Shown here: piece after piece, positions 37,749-46,164 of the stretch
Numbering within the stretch: the first letter of the stretch is position 1
Layout: every line of letters starts with the position of its first letter
Source of the DNA: Alteromonas sp. KUL42
GTDB lineage: Bacteria; Pseudomonadota; Gammaproteobacteria; Enterobacterales; Alteromonadaceae
Length of the DNA: 64,000 bases
NCBI RefSeq assembly: GCF_006538325.1
Contig: NZ_BJKK01000001.1
Span: 62,001-126,000, forward strand
Direction of reading: 5' to 3'
The notes under the pieces: generated by a model
The model's database searches: none
Seen by the model: only the letters and a program-made list of their open reading frames with translations
What the model was told of the DNA's origin: nothing
Translations under genes and position numbers: made by a program

Positions 37749-38358
37749 CTCATAACTCCTTCAACCTTTTGACTGGGTAAGGTATGCGTTGCGTGTAGAT
37801 GCGCCTAGATATGCGTATCACAACATTATTAGACGTCTTTTTGCTCTTAAGCGATATTGCTTGTGGCATGCGTCTTTCTTGTCGTTTATTTATTATTAGA
37901 GGATTCCAGTCTTTCCGCATTTTTATGCATTATTGCGATGCGGGCCGTACAAAATACCCACATTGAAATCTAAAATCAAACGCTAAAAGTGTCACTGATA
38001 TAGTGAATTAGTATAACTTTAAATAAATTTATAATAATCAGTGGTCTATGTTGTAGGGAATGAGTTTGTTATAAAAATGTTGCAAACCCATTGAGATGCA
38101 TGATCACAACTTCACAAATGATAATACTTCTCATTTGTTTATTATGTTTGAATAATTATGCGGCAAAGTTGTTATTTTATGTTGTCAATGGGGTGTGGGT
38201 TTGTATTTTTATTAACTTGTAAACATGAAGTTCCACTAATTTTTGTACTCTGCTATATTGGTTAATTATTGTTCAGATGTAAAGCGGTTTGTCTCTCATG
38301 TGAATTGCTTATGCTGATCGAAAGTAAAATGCTTCAGTGGAATAAGAAAGGGATTTTC
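37749..38358. other. Long divergent intergenic region between gltB and the amidase gene
   Basis: About 600 A/T-rich bases with no supportable gene. It must carry the gltBD promoter (minus strand) and that of the amidase gene (plus strand). The one clear motif is the palindrome at 38114-38138 that resembles a Fur box. The stretch 37980-38060 is very A/T-rich, and I cannot choose a single -35/-10 pair. Confidence 0.55.
38114..38138. promoter_or_regulatory. Palindrome resembling a Fur box
   Basis: ACAAATGA (38114-38121) and TCATTTGT (38131-38138) are perfect reverse complements. The centre (38119-38133) matches the 7-1-7 Fur consensus TGATAAT-N-ATTATCA at 12 of 14 positions. It lies in the gltB/amidase divergent region. 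Iron control of the Fe-S enzyme GltBD would make sense but is not shown. Confidence 0.4.
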
Positions 38359-39018
38359 GTGCTCACGTTTCAAGAAAGGTCATCTAAATCTAAATTGGAT
38401 CTGCGAATAGAGCGGTATCACCTGCATGGTGTTGGCGTTAGATTTCAGCGTGCTATCAACACTTCTGGCGAATTCGAGCCCGGTTTGCCTGATACGCTAG
38501 TGATCCACTTTACGGCAGGTAGTAACTTGGCCTCGTCAGTTGATGTTTTAACGAGCCCTGAAAATAAGGTATCTGCGCATTTTGCCGTGGGAAGAAACGG
38601 AGATATTGTACAGATGATGCCTACCAATCTCATTGCGTGGCATGCAGGGCGCAGTAATTACATGGGCAGAAGTGGTTACAATCGTTACTCAATCGGCATT
38701 GAGCTTGATAATGCCGGCCAACTTGAGAAAAGGGATGACGGCCTTTTCAAAAGTTGGTTTGGAAAATCATATTCTGCAAATGAAGTGGTAACGGCAGTTC
38801 ACCGCAATCAACAAACGCCAACACATTGGCACAAGTACACTGATGAACAACTCTTGCGTACGTTTGATTTGTGCAAAGTGTTAATTGAGCACCACGCCAT
38901 TACAACTATCGTTGGGCATGATGAGATTGCTCCGAAGCGAAAAGTAGACCCAGGCCCGGCATTTCCCCTTGATGAATTCAGAGCCGCACTGCTAGGCGGT
39001 GCAACGACCAATTTATAA
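38359..39018 (+). CDS. N-acetylmuramoyl-L-alanine amidase (amidase_2 family)
   Basis: A zinc amidase of the AmpD/AmiD type cutting the MurNAc-L-alanine bond in peptidoglycan or muropeptides. Zinc ligands are His in LVIHFTAGS and, near the end, His and Asp in VGHDEIAPKRKVDPGPAF. HFAVGRNGDIVQMM and IGIELDNAG are family blocks. The start is uncertain: a GTG at 38359 follows GAAAGGGA well, while upstream ATGs (38311, 38329) lack ribosome sites. With any of these there is no signal peptide, so a cytoplasmic recycling role is more likely than an outer-membrane one. It stands between gltB and arcB. Confidence 0.87.
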   Translation: MLTFQERSSKSKLDLRIERYHLHGVGVRFQRAINTSGEFEPGLPDTLVIHFTAGSNLASSVDVLTSPENKVSAHFAVGRNGDIVQMMPTNLIAWHAGRSNYMGRSGYNRYSIGIELDNAGQLEKRDDGLFKSWFGKSYSANEVVTAVHRNQQTPTHWHKYTDEQLLRTFDLCKVLIEHHAITTIVGHDEIAPKRKVDPGPAFPLDEFRAALLGGATTNL

Positions 39019-39092
39019 ACGATGTGTTAGCAAGATTCCCGAAGATAGCAAACCCTGTTAGGATACAAGTAAAGTAAGCCTAAGTTAACGAT

Positions 39093-40952
39093 ATGCATTT
39101 AGATTCTCCAAACGATTCATGGGCAATTCGATTTGCTCAATTTGTACAGCGTTTTGGCACGTTAAAACTCAGTATTTTGTTTGTGGTACTTTCTCTTGTT
39201 TTTACACTTGGTGGCTCTTATGTCATTCGAGTGAGCATGGGAAGCCAGGTTCAACCAGATGATTTTATCAGTGCTGTAATTCTTACTATGTTGTCAGCGC
39301 CATGGGTGCTGTATTTCTTTAGTGAGCTGATAAAGCAACTTGAAAACTCGCGAACTAATTTAAAAGAGGTCGTGAGCCAACTGGAAAGCCTTCGTGAAGA
39401 AGATGTCTTTCTCAATCGTGAGCTACAGAGCAATATTCGACAACTCAATCACGAAATAGAACAGCGTAAGCAAGCGCAAGAAGAACGCGAAGCCTTGTTC
39501 AAAGACCTAGAGAAAGAGATTCAAGATAAGTCTGAACAAGAAGCGCAAGCTAGACGCCTTTCAACCCTATTACGTTCAATTATCGATGCATCGCCTGACC
39601 TCATTTACTATCGTAATGAAGAAGGACGTTTTGCCGGCTGTAACCGAATTGCAGAATTGATGACAGGGAAAACAGAGCAAGAGCTTCTTGGGTTAACGCC
39701 TAAAGACGTATACGAAGAAGATTTGGCTCGTCAAATAGTCGCTAGCGACCATGAAGTATTGGAAACTAATGCCAGCATTACCGAAGAATTGTGGTTACGC
39801 TTCGCCGATGGACGACGTCGTTACTTCGAAATGAAACGGGTGCCTTTCTTCGACAAAGAAGGCAATCGTTTGGGCTTGTTATCGTTTGGCCGAGACATGA
39901 CTGAGCGCAAGCAAGCAGAGAATGCTGCAGCTAAAGCAAGCACAGACAAAACCCGTTTTATTGCCACGATAAGTCACGAACTGCGTACGCCACTGAACGG
40001 GATCGTAGGACTAAGTCGCATGCTGCGCGACACAGAGCTTTCTGACGAGCAGTTCAACTGGGTGAGTACTATTTATGCCAGCGCTATCACGTTAGGTAAC
40101 ATCTTTAACGACATTATCGACCTCGACAAACTCGACCGCGATAAGCTGGAGTTAAGTCTTAAAACGATTTCTCTAAAAGATTTCACTGAAGAGCTTAGCA
40201 GCATAATTCGTTTATTGGCGGCAGATAAACAATTGGAGCTTAAAACAACAATCAATGAACCGCTGCCTCGGTTAGTGGAAATTGATGGTACGCGTTTGCG
40301 TCAAATTTTGTGGAATATCCTGTTTAACGCAGTGAAATTCACACAGAAGGGCCATGTGAGTTTATCGGTCTCATCAACCAAACCTGATGGCGACAAAGCC
40401 TATGTAACATTCATTATTGAAGATACGGGCGTTGGTATTCCAGAAAGCGAAATCGATAAAATATTCGCCATGTACTATCAGGTTGACCATCCTGATCATC
40501 AATCGGCGACGGGAACCGGTATTGGTTTGGCTATTTGTAAGCAAATGGTCGATTTAATGAAGGGTGAAATTCACGTATCAAGTAAGGTTGGTAAGGGAAC
40601 GCGATTTGAAATTGTATTACCTGTACAAATTTCAAATAGTCCGATGAAAGTCGCGCAGCTTGAAGTAACAGGCCTTAACATTTTGTTGGTGGAAGATATT
40701 GAGCTTAATGTGATGGTTGCTAAAGCCTTGCTTGAAAAGCTAGGGCAGAAAGTGGATGTGGCCATGACAGGACAAGAAGCCATTGATAAGGTAAGAGCGA
40801 ACCAATACGACCTTATTTTATTGGATATTCAGTTGCCTGACATGACAGGGTTTGATGTTGCCAGTACCATCATTGAAGAAGACTTGGTAATGCAGACGCC
40901 TATTGTTGCACTGACCGCCAATGTCATTAAAAAAGCGCGACGAATATCTTGA
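39093..40952 (+). CDS. arcB: ArcB-like hybrid sensor kinase, main part (frame ends early)
   Basis: The aerobic respiration control sensor, closely matching E. coli ArcB: two membrane helices (about 24-46 and 55-76), a coiled coil (80-150), a PAS domain (about 160-275), the HisKA domain with His295 in TISHELRTPLNG, the ATPase domain (IEDTGVGIPES, GTGIGLAICK) and a receiver with Asp578 in LILLDIQLPDM. These align with His292 and Asp576 of E. coli ArcB. The frame runs into a stop at 40950-40952 inside the receiver, just after LTANVIKK, at a run of six A (40929-40934). The expected continuation is in another frame (40921-41448). As it stands the receiver is clipped and the phosphotransfer domain is detached. 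Confidence 0.93.
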   Translation: MHLDSPNDSWAIRFAQFVQRFGTLKLSILFVVLSLVFTLGGSYVIRVSMGSQVQPDDFISAVILTMLSAPWVLYFFSELIKQLENSRTNLKEVVSQLESLREEDVFLNRELQSNIRQLNHEIEQRKQAQEEREALFKDLEKEIQDKSEQEAQARRLSTLLRSIIDASPDLIYYRNEEGRFAGCNRIAELMTGKTEQELLGLTPKDVYEEDLARQIVASDHEVLETNASITEELWLRFADGRRRYFEMKRVPFFDKEGNRLGLLSFGRDMTERKQAENAAAKASTDKTRFIATISHELRTPLNGIVGLSRMLRDTELSDEQFNWVSTIYASAITLGNIFNDIIDLDKLDRDKLELSLKTISLKDFTEELSSIIRLLAADKQLELKTTINEPLPRLVEIDGTRLRQILWNILFNAVKFTQKGHVSLSVSSTKPDGDKAYVTFIIEDTGVGIPESEIDKIFAMYYQVDHPDHQSATGTGIGLAICKQMVDLMKGEIHVSSKVGKGTRFEIVLPVQISNSPMKVAQLEVTGLNILLVEDIELNVMVAKALLEKLGQKVDVAMTGQEAIDKVRANQYDLILLDIQLPDMTGFDVASTIIEEDLVMQTPIVALTANVIKKARRIS

Positions 40953-41448
40953 GAATGGTATGGATGATGTTATTGCCAAACCAATTAAAAAGTCCCGTGT
41001 TATCGAAGTGTTTAATGAGTTGTTCCATGCGCCACCTGCACCGCTAGAAATTGACGGAGAAGTGGAGCGTCCAGAACCGAGCAAAACATTAAGTAACATT
41101 TTAGATATGGACTTATTGCAGATGTTGGTAGATACAATAGGTGATGACATGGTTCGCGCTAGTGTGAAAGTGTTTCAGGAGAAAATGCCTGAATACATGG
41201 AAATACTGCAGTTGAGCCTAAGTGCCGATGAAAAATCTGAAGTGTGTTCACAAGCGCATAAGATAAAAGGTGCTGCTGGCTCGGTAGGTTTAGCCCGAGT
41301 TCAGCGTATTGCTAACCAAATTCAGCAGGGCGATCACCCTACGTGGTGGGAAAACGTGCACGATTGGGTTGAAGAGCTACAGATGGCAGTTCAGCACGAC
41401 ATGAAAGCCTTACACGACTGGTTAAACGAGCAGCAGGTCGACGACTAG
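40921..41448 (+). pseudogene. arcB: ArcB C-terminal receiver end and HPt domain, out of frame with the main part
   Basis: This frame holds the rest of ArcB: the end of the receiver (RDEYLENGMDDVIAKPIKK) and the histidine phosphotransfer domain with its His in AHKIKGAAGSVGL, followed by an ArcB-like tail. Removing one A from the six-A run at 40929-40934 joins it to the main part, giving about 784 residues against 778 in E. coli. It is unlikely to be made alone, although an ATG exists at 40921, since no ribosome site precedes it. A sequencing error, a true mutation or a slippage site are all possible. The shift needed is +1 (or -2), not the common -1. Confidence 0.85.
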
Positions 41449-41485
41449 GTGCCATGTGTCTTAAGACAAATATTGGTAAAGTTTT

Positions 41486-41510
41486 AAAAAGGCCCTGAGG
41501 GCCTTTTTTG
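41486..41510 (+). terminator. Rho-independent terminator of arcB
   Basis: AAAAAGGCCC (41486-41495) and GGGCCTTTTT (41499-41508) form a 10-bp stem with a TGA loop and a T-run. It lies 38 bases after the arcB stop. Confidence 0.9.
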
Positions 41511-41540
41511 CATAAAAGCACAGGTAGAAGGAATACAAAA

Positions 41541-42104
41541 ATGGTCAGTGAACAACCGATGACACCACAGGATACTTTGTTTTCTAACCAGCAAATTATG
41601 CACAGTGAATTACCTCAATTAGCGCAATTACAACTTGAGCCTATAAGTACAAAATACCGCATTATTAATCTTTCAATTGCATCAATGGTTACACTGGTAC
41701 TTATCGCAATTGCCTCGTTCTTGCGCTTTAATCCCTTTTTCGAATTACCTGAAGATTTAATATACGCCTATCCGTTTATTGTAGGTGTTATTGGCACATT
41801 AGGAGGCTTGTGGTTTGTGTATCACGTGTTTGCTGATACCAAAATTAAGTATGCCATACGCGAGCAAGACATCAGTAAGCAGGCAGGGCTAATTTTCCGT
41901 GGTATTTCATGCCAACCTATTTTGCGTGTGCAACACGTGGATGTAAAAAGAGGGCCAATCGACCGCTGGGCTGGCCTTGCTAAACTGCAAGTATTTTCGG
42001 CTGGTGGTGAAATGCATACCTTTGAAATACCCGGTCTTCCACTTGAGAACGCAGAGAAAATAAGGCAGTTCATTTTAGATCATAAAGATGTGAGCGCGCG
42101 CTAA
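41541..42104 (+). CDS. Membrane protein with bacterial PH domain (YdbS-like)
   Basis: A 187-residue inner-membrane protein of the YdbS type. A polar N-terminus of about 40 residues is followed by two hydrophobic segments (about 48-68 and 78-100), then one bacterial pleckstrin-homology-like (bPH2, DUF304) domain starting near YAIREQDISKQAGLIFRG and ending in FEIPGLPLENAEKIRQF. The start at 41541 follows AAGGA. An upstream ATG at 41508 lies inside the arcB terminator and is rejected. Its stop overlaps the next start (TAATG), so it is co-translated with the larger YdbT-like protein, the usual pair. The function is unknown, perhaps envelope stress. Confidence 0.87.
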   Translation: MVSEQPMTPQDTLFSNQQIMHSELPQLAQLQLEPISTKYRIINLSIASMVTLVLIAIASFLRFNPFFELPEDLIYAYPFIVGVIGTLGGLWFVYHVFADTKIKYAIREQDISKQAGLIFRGISCQPILRVQHVDVKRGPIDRWAGLAKLQVFSAGGEMHTFEIPGLPLENAEKIRQFILDHKDVSAR

Positions 42105-43705
42105 TGACCGATCAAGTCAGCGCAAGTGAATCAGCAGTAAACAATATTCAGGTAGACACCGGTGATGATTGGCAGCGGTTATCACCCATTGCCATTGTTT
42201 ATTTCACAATACGCAATATTCTTACTACTTTTCAAGGCCTAATATATGTCATTCCTGCCCTTGCAGTGACTTTCAATGTTTTCGATAACCTCAATTCACC
42301 TGAAGCCTATATCGGCATTTCTGCGATTATTTTATTGACTGCAGGCAGCGGTATAGTGAGCTTTATTATGTATAAATTTCGCGTGCATAATCAACACGTG
42401 GAGATACACAGCGGTGTATTTCAGCGACGTTACACAAACCTGCCGTTGTGGCGAATTCAAAATGTAAAAATAGAATTGCCATTTTATTATCGACCATTTG
42501 GTTACGCACTGGTTGTGTTAGACACTGCGGGCAGTGGTAAAGAAGAAGCGAAAATTGTTGCTGTGCCATTAGCTTACGCCCATGCGCTTAGAAAGCGAGT
42601 TCTAATTGAAAAGGCCCAGCAAAACGAATCTGTTACAGCGAATGCACTTACTTCACCAGACGGTGATAAGACCTTAATTACGGGGGAACAAGACGAAGAG
42701 AAAGAAGAAATCCTCAATACGCGCTCAGTGGGTGACATTATTATTCATGGTATTACTAATAATCGCGTATGGATAATTTTAGGTGCAGCTGCCCCTTTTT
42801 ATGATGATGTATTTGGGTTTGTTTCTGAATGGTTGGCTGAAAAAGGGTTGCAACTTAATCAACTGGTAGATGAACAAGCCATTGCGTGGTGGCAGTTTAG
42901 CTTATATGCCTTTGTCGTGCTAATGATGGTGATGGCGGCATTGGCACTTCTCAGTGTTGGTGGGGCATTGTTTACGTTTTATGGTTATACACTTTCTCGC
43001 GCTGATGACAGATACATTCGCCGCAGTGGTTTATTAAATAAATTGGAAGTGAGCATGCGTGCGTCTCGCATTCAAATGATCACGGCGAAACAAGACTGGT
43101 TAGACAAAATTCTAAAACGGGTAAACCTGTATTTTGAGCAAAACACAACTGCTAGCCAACAGGTGCAGGAGCTAATGTCTCCGAATAAGCTCATCGTACC
43201 TTCTGTCACAGAAAACGAGGCCATCGAGCTCAGTCAAGAAGTGATGCCTGGGTGTAATTTGCATGCGCAAACTTACCAGACTATTAGTAAGCGTTTTATT
43301 CTTCATTGGTTGAGTGTTGCTTGGACAGTACCCTTTCTTCTTGCAATAACAGTGGGCGTAGTAAGTGAACACATGGATGTCGTTGTTTTGGCATTTAGCA
43401 TTTTTTCTGGGGTGGCTTTGTTATTGACGCTTCGTTGGTGGCGCTGGGGCATTGCATTTGACCGCCGCTATATCTACGTTAGACGAGGTCGCGTAGGCGT
43501 CGATTATTTGTGTTTTGAACCTTACAAAGTGCAGCAAGTTATGGTGAAGCAAAGCGTTTTTATGAAGCGTAGGAAGTTAGCTACGTTAAAAGTGGTTTTA
43601 GCGTCTGGTGCGGTCACAGTTCCCTTCCTTCCAGAGAGCTATGTTTACAGGCTTGCCGATTCAATTCTTATAGAGGTTGAATCAACAAGGCGCTCATGGA
43701 TGTGA
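42104..43705 (+). CDS. Membrane protein with repeated bacterial PH domains (YdbT-like)
   Basis: A 533-residue inner-membrane protein with three modules of the DUF304/bPH2 family, each after paired hydrophobic segments (about 25-75, 225-290 and 400-450). Module starts are visible as RVHNQHVEIHSGVFQRRY, TLSRADDRYIRRSGLLNK and AFDRRYIYVRRGRVG, each followed by a conserved Leu/Pro-rich strand (PLWRIQNVKIE, ASRIQMITAKQDWLD, PYKVQQVMVKQS). The linker between the first and second module is acidic. It pairs with the upstream YdbS-like gene. In Bacillus the YdbS/YdbT pair is linked to resistance against heterologous amylocyclicin; no such role is shown here. Confidence 0.87.
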   Translation: MTDQVSASESAVNNIQVDTGDDWQRLSPIAIVYFTIRNILTTFQGLIYVIPALAVTFNVFDNLNSPEAYIGISAIILLTAGSGIVSFIMYKFRVHNQHVEIHSGVFQRRYTNLPLWRIQNVKIELPFYYRPFGYALVVLDTAGSGKEEAKIVAVPLAYAHALRKRVLIEKAQQNESVTANALTSPDGDKTLITGEQDEEKEEILNTRSVGDIIIHGITNNRVWIILGAAAPFYDDVFGFVSEWLAEKGLQLNQLVDEQAIAWWQFSLYAFVVLMMVMAALALLSVGGALFTFYGYTLSRADDRYIRRSGLLNKLEVSMRASRIQMITAKQDWLDKILKRVNLYFEQNTTASQQVQELMSPNKLIVPSVTENEAIELSQEVMPGCNLHAQTYQTISKRFILHWLSVAWTVPFLLAITVGVVSEHMDVVVLAFSIFSGVALLLTLRWWRWGIAFDRRYIYVRRGRVGVDYLCFEPYKVQQVMVKQSVFMKRRKLATLKVVLASGAVTVPFLPESYVYRLADSILIEVESTRRSWM

Positions 43706-43845
43706 TCCAAAACGTTACCAGTAACACCTTGTGATGGGCAATGTTGACCGGCAACGTAAAAAACGGGCTGTATTTATCATGAGCATTTTGTTTTTAGAAC
43801 AAATATAATCCGGGCTCTTTTTCCTCACTGGATATACGGCATTCT

Positions 43846-44715
43846 GTGAATAAACGTTTTTTGTCAGCCATAGTGTCTGTATTGTTGGCCATGGTAGCTA
43901 TTCAATCTGGGGCATCGTTTGCGAAGCAGCTTTTTCCCATAGCAGGCCCTGAGGGCACTAGCGCGCTTCGTGCATTTTTCGCTGCAGCCATACTCTCTAT
44001 TATTTTTAAACCATGGAAAGCCCGTTTATCGCCGAGAGGATGGCGTAACGTTATCTTTTATGGTCTTTGCCTTGGTGCCATGAATATCATTTTTTATTTG
44101 GCAATTGCGCGTATTCCTTTAGGTATTGGTGTAGCACTAGAGTTTACTGGGCCTTTGGCTGTTGCATTTTTTAGTGCAAGGAAAAAACGTGACTTCGCAT
44201 GGGTGTTATTGGCCGTTGTTGGCGTTTGTTTGTTGCTCCCTGATATTGGTACGTCTCCAGATAGTCTTGACCCCGTTGGGGTTATGCTTGCACTCACCGC
44301 TGGTGCATTTTGGGCTGGTTATATTGTTTTCGGCAATAAAACCGGTAGCGAAGGTTCAGGTGGTGTTACGGTAACACTCGGTATGTTAGTAGCGGCATTT
44401 GCTATCGTACCTATTGGCGTGATTAGTCAGGGGGAGGTTTTACTTACTCCTTTCGCTCTTTTTATGGGCGTTGCGGTAGGGGTGTTCTCATCTGCCATCC
44501 CTTACACATTAGAGATGAACGCGATGCGAAATATGCCAAAGCAAACCTTTAGCATAATGATGAGTGTTGAGCCAGCCATTGCTGCCATCGCAGCGTTTAT
44601 CATTATTGACGAAACACTGACAGTTTCGCAGTGGTTTGCGGTGGCGTTAGTCGTAGTGGCAACTGCGGGAAGCTCAATAACACAAAGGCAAAAGCAAGTT
44701 GAAACCTTGTCCTAG
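43846..44715 (+). CDS. EamA family exporter, RhtA-like
   Basis: A ten-helix inner-membrane transporter of 289 residues in the drug/metabolite superfamily. It resembles RhtA, the threonine and homoserine exporter, in its N-terminal block (SVLLAMVAIQSGASFAKQLF), ALRAFFAAAILS, the LARIPLGIGVALEFTGPLAV region (described, not quoted in full) and the second repeat's SAIPYTLEMNAMRNMP. It begins with GTG at 43846, with only a weak ribosome site. The substrate is inferred from similarity alone. It stands between the YdbT-like gene and a convergent cyclase gene. Confidence 0.87.
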   Translation: MNKRFLSAIVSVLLAMVAIQSGASFAKQLFPIAGPEGTSALRAFFAAAILSIIFKPWKARLSPRGWRNVIFYGLCLGAMNIIFYLAIARIPLGIGVALEFTGPLAVAFFSARKKRDFAWVLLAVVGVCLLLPDIGTSPDSLDPVGVMLALTAGAFWAGYIVFGNKTGSEGSGGVTVTLGMLVAAFAIVPIGVISQGEVLLTPFALFMGVAVGVFSSAIPYTLEMNAMRNMPKQTFSIMMSVEPAIAAIAAFIIIDETLTVSQWFAVALVVVATAGSSITQRQKQVETLS

Positions 44716-44749
44716 CGTGATGGTTATTTCATGCCTTACTCTTACGCGT

Positions 44750-44806
44750 CATTGTCACGAGTCACTTTTACGCGACAATGTCACGCGTTACTGTCACGAG
44801 TTACTA
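44750..44806. repeat. Short tandem-like repeats of GTCACG(A/C)GTYAC
   Basis: Three or four copies of a 12-14-base unit (gtcacgagtcac, gtcacgcgttac, gtcacgagttac) fall in about 55 bases at and just beyond the 3' end of the REC-REC-GGEEF gene; part is coding (VTRDSNA). It may be slipped-strand duplication or a protein site. Confidence 0.5.
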
Positions 44807-46022
44807 TGCAATCTTTACCCGAGTGTTTCGCGTGATATAAGCGGGCATCTGCCACATCCAATTGAGACTCTAAGCAGTCATACTCTTCAGCACAAACTCC
44901 AATGCTGCAGGTAATATTGAATTTATGTGGTGTAAATGGCGTTGTTCGTACTGCATTCATAAACGAAGACACTGCCGCTAAGTAAAGCTTGGGTGGACGC
45001 AGTGATACAACGGTAAACTCTTCACCGCCATAGCGCACAATGAGGTCATCCGGAAAATACTCTTGAAGTAAGGCGGCAAACTCTTGAAGCAATGTATCGC
45101 CCGTTTTGTGGCCCAGTGTATCATTCACATTTTTGAAGTTATCCGCATCAATCATTGACACAATGACTTTATTGCGAGATTCCTTATTTGCATATAATTC
45201 CTCGGCTTTTTCATACAAATAGCGTCGGTTATACACTTTGGTAAGCGGGTCTAAATTGGCATTGTCGCGAATAGTTTGAATCATTTCTTGAGACTCAAGA
45301 TTCTGCATAATACGACAATAAAATTCTTCGTGATAGAAGGGTTTGGATAGAAAATCGTTTGCCCCACTTTTAATAAATTTAGACGTTAGAACACTGTCTC
45401 CCGTTGCAGATAACCCAATGAAGACAAGGTCTTGTAAGCGTTTTTCGTGGCGTATTGCTTTTACCAGTTCATAACCATCCATGTTAGGCATGCGATGGTC
45501 AGAAATGACCATTTTAATATCTTGGTGTTTGTCGAGTTCTTCTAACGCTTCAATACCGTCGTTGGCTTCATGAACCTGAAATTGGAATTTTTTCAGTAAG
45601 TTACATATATGATGGCGGCTAGTTTTAGAATCTTCAACAACCAATACTTTGGTATTTAGGTTTTTGCGCAAGCGGTCAATAAGTTTAGACACCTGCAAAT
45701 AGGAATAACGAGATTCTTTGGTGATGTAATCAAGCACGCCTTGGTCGAGTAGTTGAGAGCGGGTAAATTCGTCGAAGTTACCAGTGAGTACAATAGTGGG
45801 CAAATTGTACGATAATGCAAGCTCTACACTCTCACCGTTAGGTGCATCAGGGAGGTTCAAATCAACGATGGCTGCAAGATAATCAGCATTGTTTGCCAAA
45901 GCAGCACTAGCCTCAGCCAAGTCTTCGCACAAATCACAGGTAAAGTGAGGGTTATCCTCTATCAGTTTATTAACTATTTTTCGGACAGTAATACTGTCTT
46001 CGACAACCAAAACTTTATACAT
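44781..46022 (-). CDS. Tandem-receiver diguanylate cyclase (REC-REC-GGEEF)
   Basis: A 413-residue PleD-like response regulator. The first receiver (1-120) has its acceptor Asp54 in AAIVDLNLPD, the second (125-245) Asp175 in MVISDHRMPN, and the GGDEF domain (255-413) has an active GGEEF (332-336). In contrast to the cyclase at 2385, the position of the RxxD inhibitory site reads FPDD, so product inhibition there is absent. FIKSGANDFLSKPFYHEEF is typical of a receiver end. The start at 46022 follows GAGAAG. It would make cyclic di-GMP on phosphorylation of one or both receivers. No kinase gene is next to it. Confidence 0.93.
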   Translation of the reverse strand: MYKVLVVEDSITVRKIVNKLIEDNPHFTCDLCEDLAEASAALANNADYLAAIVDLNLPDAPNGESVELALSYNLPTIVLTGNFDEFTRSQLLDQGVLDYITKESRYSYLQVSKLIDRLRKNLNTKVLVVEDSKTSRHHICNLLKKFQFQVHEANDGIEALEELDKHQDIKMVISDHRMPNMDGYELVKAIRHEKRLQDLVFIGLSATGDSVLTSKFIKSGANDFLSKPFYHEEFYCRIMQNLESQEMIQTIRDNANLDPLTKVYNRRYLYEKAEELYANKESRNKVIVSMIDADNFKNVNDTLGHKTGDTLLQEFAALLQEYFPDDLIVRYGGEEFTVVSLRPPKLYLAAVSSFMNAVRTTPFTPHKFNITCSIGVCAEEYDCLESQLDVADARLYHAKHSGKDCIVTRDSNA

Positions 46023-46065
46023 GTGGACTTCTCAATACATATCTTGGGACATATTAACCAAAATA

Positions 46066-46100
46066 GAGAAAAAAGCCCTCAAAAAAGAGGGCTTTTCATA
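46066..46100 (-). terminator. Terminator after prpF
   Basis: AAAAGCCCTC (46071-46080) and GAGGGCTTTT (46087-46096) form a perfect 10-bp stem. On the minus strand it is followed by TTTTTTCTC and lies about 70 bases after the prpF stop, ending the propionate operon. Confidence 0.85.
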
Positions 46101-46164
46101 CGAATGTCTAAATAAGATTTTTCTTATTTTCAGTCACCTATCGCAGGTTGGCGTTTATTTCGCT

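Noticed and set aside
40929..40935. Programmed -1 frameshift at the A-AAA-AAG heptamer in arcB
   Set aside because: The zero frame reads ATT AAA AAA GCG, so reaching the HPt frame needs a +1 or -2 shift; the heptamer is in the wrong register for a -1 slip.
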